NCBI GenBank assembly: GCA_900550315.1
Contig: URRK01000013.1
Location: forward strand, 1 to 15,663
Source of the DNA: an uncultured Oscillospiraceae bacterium
Lineage (GTDB): Bacteria > Bacillota > Clostridia > Oscillospirales > Acutalibacteraceae
Direction: 5' to 3'
DNA length: 15,663 bases
Below are positions 14,302 to 15,663 of the stretch, piece by piece (within the stretch, counting starts at the first letter, position 1; the number at the start of each line of letters is the position of its first letter). The notes beneath the pieces were generated by a model. That model saw only the letters and a list, made by a program, of their open reading frames with translations, ran no database searches and was not told where the DNA came from. Position numbers and translations under genes: made by a program.

Positions 14302-14331
14302 TTGCTTTTAAAGGTTAAGTCTTGTTAAAAT
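14302..14331 (+). promoter_or_regulatory. Possible promoter of the coiled-coil gene
   Basis: TTGCTT (14302-14307), 18 bp and TAAAAT (14326-14331) match moderately. The rest of the 245-bp gap to CIRCE (14161-14405) is AT-rich, with a palindrome ATATTTTAAAATAT (14261-14274) and other possible -10 boxes, so the assignment is uncertain. Confidence 0.35.
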
Positions 14332-14405
14332 TCAATTCTTGCTTTTGGTTTTGGCCTGGCAACTGCGCCGGCTAAAACCGCCGCCGGCACCAAAGGGGGA
14401 GCTTT

Positions 14406-15663
14406 ATGAACAAAAAACAGCTGCTTTTGCAAAATGAGGAATTAAACGCCCGGCTGAACGAGGCGCGCCAAGAGCTGCAAGCGCTGCACATTCGCCTAAG
14501 CGAGGCTAAGTTAGAGCAGGAAAGCCGCCTGGCCGCGTTAGAGCGGCAAACCGCCCGTTGTGCCGAACTGCAGGCCGAGGTAGATTTTTTAAAGGCCGGG
14601 TTGGCGGCCGGTATTGCCGGTTCCGCCGCAGCCAAGGACGACCGGGCCGGTAATGCTGCGGCAAGCAATTTGGTTGCAACCCATTCACCGGTTAACACTT
14701 TACCAATTGTGGATGAGGAAACCGCCGAGGAGCCAGATGTGGATAAACAAAAAAATGACGAACAGGCGGTAGAGGGGCCGCCGGAAGATGTGTCGGCAGA
14801 GGAGGAAACGGCCGTGAATACGCCGGCAGTGCCCGCACCAAAAGCTGATATGCCGGCAGACAATACGCTAACCGGTAATGCACAAAACGGCGATGCCACA
14901 AAAAACAATTTATCGCCGGTTGGGGAAACGCCTCTTTCGGAAAGCGCGCCGCAGGCAAGGATCCCCGCGTTTAGTGAAAACGGGTTAGATTTTGAAAGCT
15001 ATTTTAACGAGCCGGCAGCGCCCGCCGAAAAGGGCGAAAAAACAGAACAAAAATCGACCGAGGCCTTGGCTGCCGAGTCTTTTATAGAAAATGCCGCGCC
15101 CGTGCCAAAGGGCCAGCCGACCAACCCGGAATTTGACGACCCGCAGCCCACAGACCTGCAATTCACAGACCCGCAGCCCACAAAGCTGAAATGCGGCAAC
15201 CCGCAACTGGCCGATTTACAGCAACCACCTCCACATTCGGCCGAAAAGCAGCAAACCGAGCAGGAGCCGCTGGCCGACCCGGAATTTGCCGATTTTCAAT
15301 CCATAGACCCTCAATCTACAGAGTCGCAAGATGATGACCGTCAGTCCACTGTCCTGCAGCCCGCAGACTCGCAATCCGCAGCGCCGCAGTGTAACAGCCC
15401 ACTATCAGAAGCGCCCGCGCCGGGCGCTATGGCAACCCGCACGCCGGACGAGCAGCAGGAACTGCAAAATTACTGCGCCCGGTTAATTGGCCGGGTGGCA
15501 CTGGCGGCAACACGGGTCATGGTCTACAACCCTACGCAAAACGCGGCCAATGTTAAAGACTTAGCCCTTTCAAGGTCCGAAGTGTTTAAGCGGCAGGCCA
15601 CCGCCTTTTTAACTCAGCCGGGCAGCGGGGCGCTTTTGCGTCGGCAGTTAGACGCCCTAACGG
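14406..15663 (+). CDS. Coiled-coil protein with acidic repeat linker, C-terminus beyond window
   Basis: Open from ATG 14406 to the right edge (419 residues seen) behind AAAGGGGGAG (14392-14401). Residues ~3-65 are a charged coiled coil rich in Leu, Glu and Arg. Residues ~66-340 are acidic, Pro/Ala/Glu/Gln-rich and probably disordered. They contain a short aromatic island (FSENGLDFESYFNEP, about 188-202) and two arrays of degenerate pentapeptides with Gln in the third position (240-274 and 291-330). From about residue 345 a folded helical domain begins (QNYCARLIGRVALAATRVMVYNP). I see no signal peptide or membrane segment, so a cytoplasmic scaffold-like protein is plausible. I do not recognise the family. 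It diverges from groES but has its own ribosome site. Confidence 0.8.
   Translation, partial: MNKKQLLLQNEELNARLNEARQELQALHIRLSEAKLEQESRLAALERQTARCAELQAEVDFLKAGLAAGIAGSAAAKDDRAGNAAASNLVATHSPVNTLPIVDEETAEEPDVDKQKNDEQAVEGPPEDVSAEEETAVNTPAVPAPKADMPADNTLTGNAQNGDATKNNLSPVGETPLSESAPQARIPAFSENGLDFESYFNEPAAPAEKGEKTEQKSTEALAAESFIENAAPVPKGQPTNPEFDDPQPTDLQFTDPQPTKLKCGNPQLADLQQPPPHSAEKQQTEQEPLADPEFADFQSIDPQSTESQDDDRQSTVLQPADSQSAAPQCNSPLSEAPAPGAMATRTPDEQQELQNYCARLIGRVALAATRVMVYNPTQNAANVKDLALSRSEVFKRQATAFLTQPGSGALLRRQLDALT
15123..15395 (+). repeat. Two arrays of degenerate 15-bp (pentapeptide) repeats
   Basis: Inside the coiled-coil gene, array 1 (15123-15227) reads NPEFD then DPQPT, DLQFT, DPQPT, KLKCG, NPQLA, DLQQP. 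Array 2 (15276-15395) reads DPEFA then DFQSI, DPQST, ESQDD, DRQST, VLQPA, DSQSA, APQCN. Each array opens with (N/D)PEF(D/A). The DNA repeats too: ACCCGCAGCCCACA occurs twice in array 1. The pattern suggests tandem duplication of a 15-bp unit followed by drift. Confidence 0.65.

Noticed and set aside
14372..14908. 178-codon Ser/Ala-rich minus-strand frame at the start of the coiled-coil gene
   Set aside because: Composition follows from reading GC-rich Glu/Ala codons backwards; no ribosome site, and the plus frame stays open far longer with a strong one.
15123..15395. CRISPR-like array
   Set aside because: Repeats are 15 bp, in frame within a coding region and degenerate at the DNA level, with no regular unique spacers; they encode pentapeptides.

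Overview
The window reads as a chromosomal stretch from a low-to-medium GC anaerobic Firmicute, probably a gut Clostridia member of the Oscillospiraceae/Ruminococcaceae type. That is an inference from the CIRCE-controlled groES-groL operon, strong AGGAGG-type ribosome sites, frequent TTG and GTG starts, a Firmicutes-type lipoprotein nuclease and glycogen phosphorylase. No rRNA, CRISPR array, insertion sequence, integrase or phage gene was found. The stretch looks like stable core DNA with a few lineage-specific genes.

Left part (1-3229): a glutaminase-A-like (DUF4964/DUF5127) gene runs off the left edge on the minus strand. It diverges from an AraC-family regulator whose promoter overlaps its own. 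The regulator is followed after 24 bp by a beta-CASP metallo-beta-lactamase-fold RNase-like protein. Middle-left (3230-6951): glycogen phosphorylase on the minus strand, a CDP-alcohol phosphatidyltransferase (PgsA-like) on the plus strand, and a small membrane protein with an acidic tail. Each of the first two has a clear sigma-70 type promoter.

Middle (6952-8412): an intergenic stretch that can fold into a long rod-shaped RNA and ends in an intrinsic terminator touching the ribosome site of an SDR/FabG-like reductase. Then come a palindrome-rich gap and a minus-strand tRNA-Arg(CCU) with its own promoter and a two-way terminator. Middle-right (8413-11968): three genes likely to act at the cell surface or nearby. 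They are a lipoprotein DNA/RNA nuclease, a membrane-anchored protein joining a propeller-like domain to a C39-type cysteine peptidase, and a translationally coupled SGNH hydrolase. The peptidase-SGNH pair has a promoter overlapped by a long palindrome (candidate operator).

Right part (11969-15663): groL and groES on the minus strand behind a perfect CIRCE element. Divergent from them is the start of a large protein with an N-terminal coiled coil, an acidic disordered linker holding two arrays of degenerate pentapeptides, and the beginning of a folded domain that leaves the window.

The points most worth follow-up are the rod-like RNA and attenuator upstream of the SDR gene, the propeller-C39 peptidase with its SGNH partner and palindromic operator, and the pentapeptide-array protein. 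None is proven to be a new system from sequence alone.
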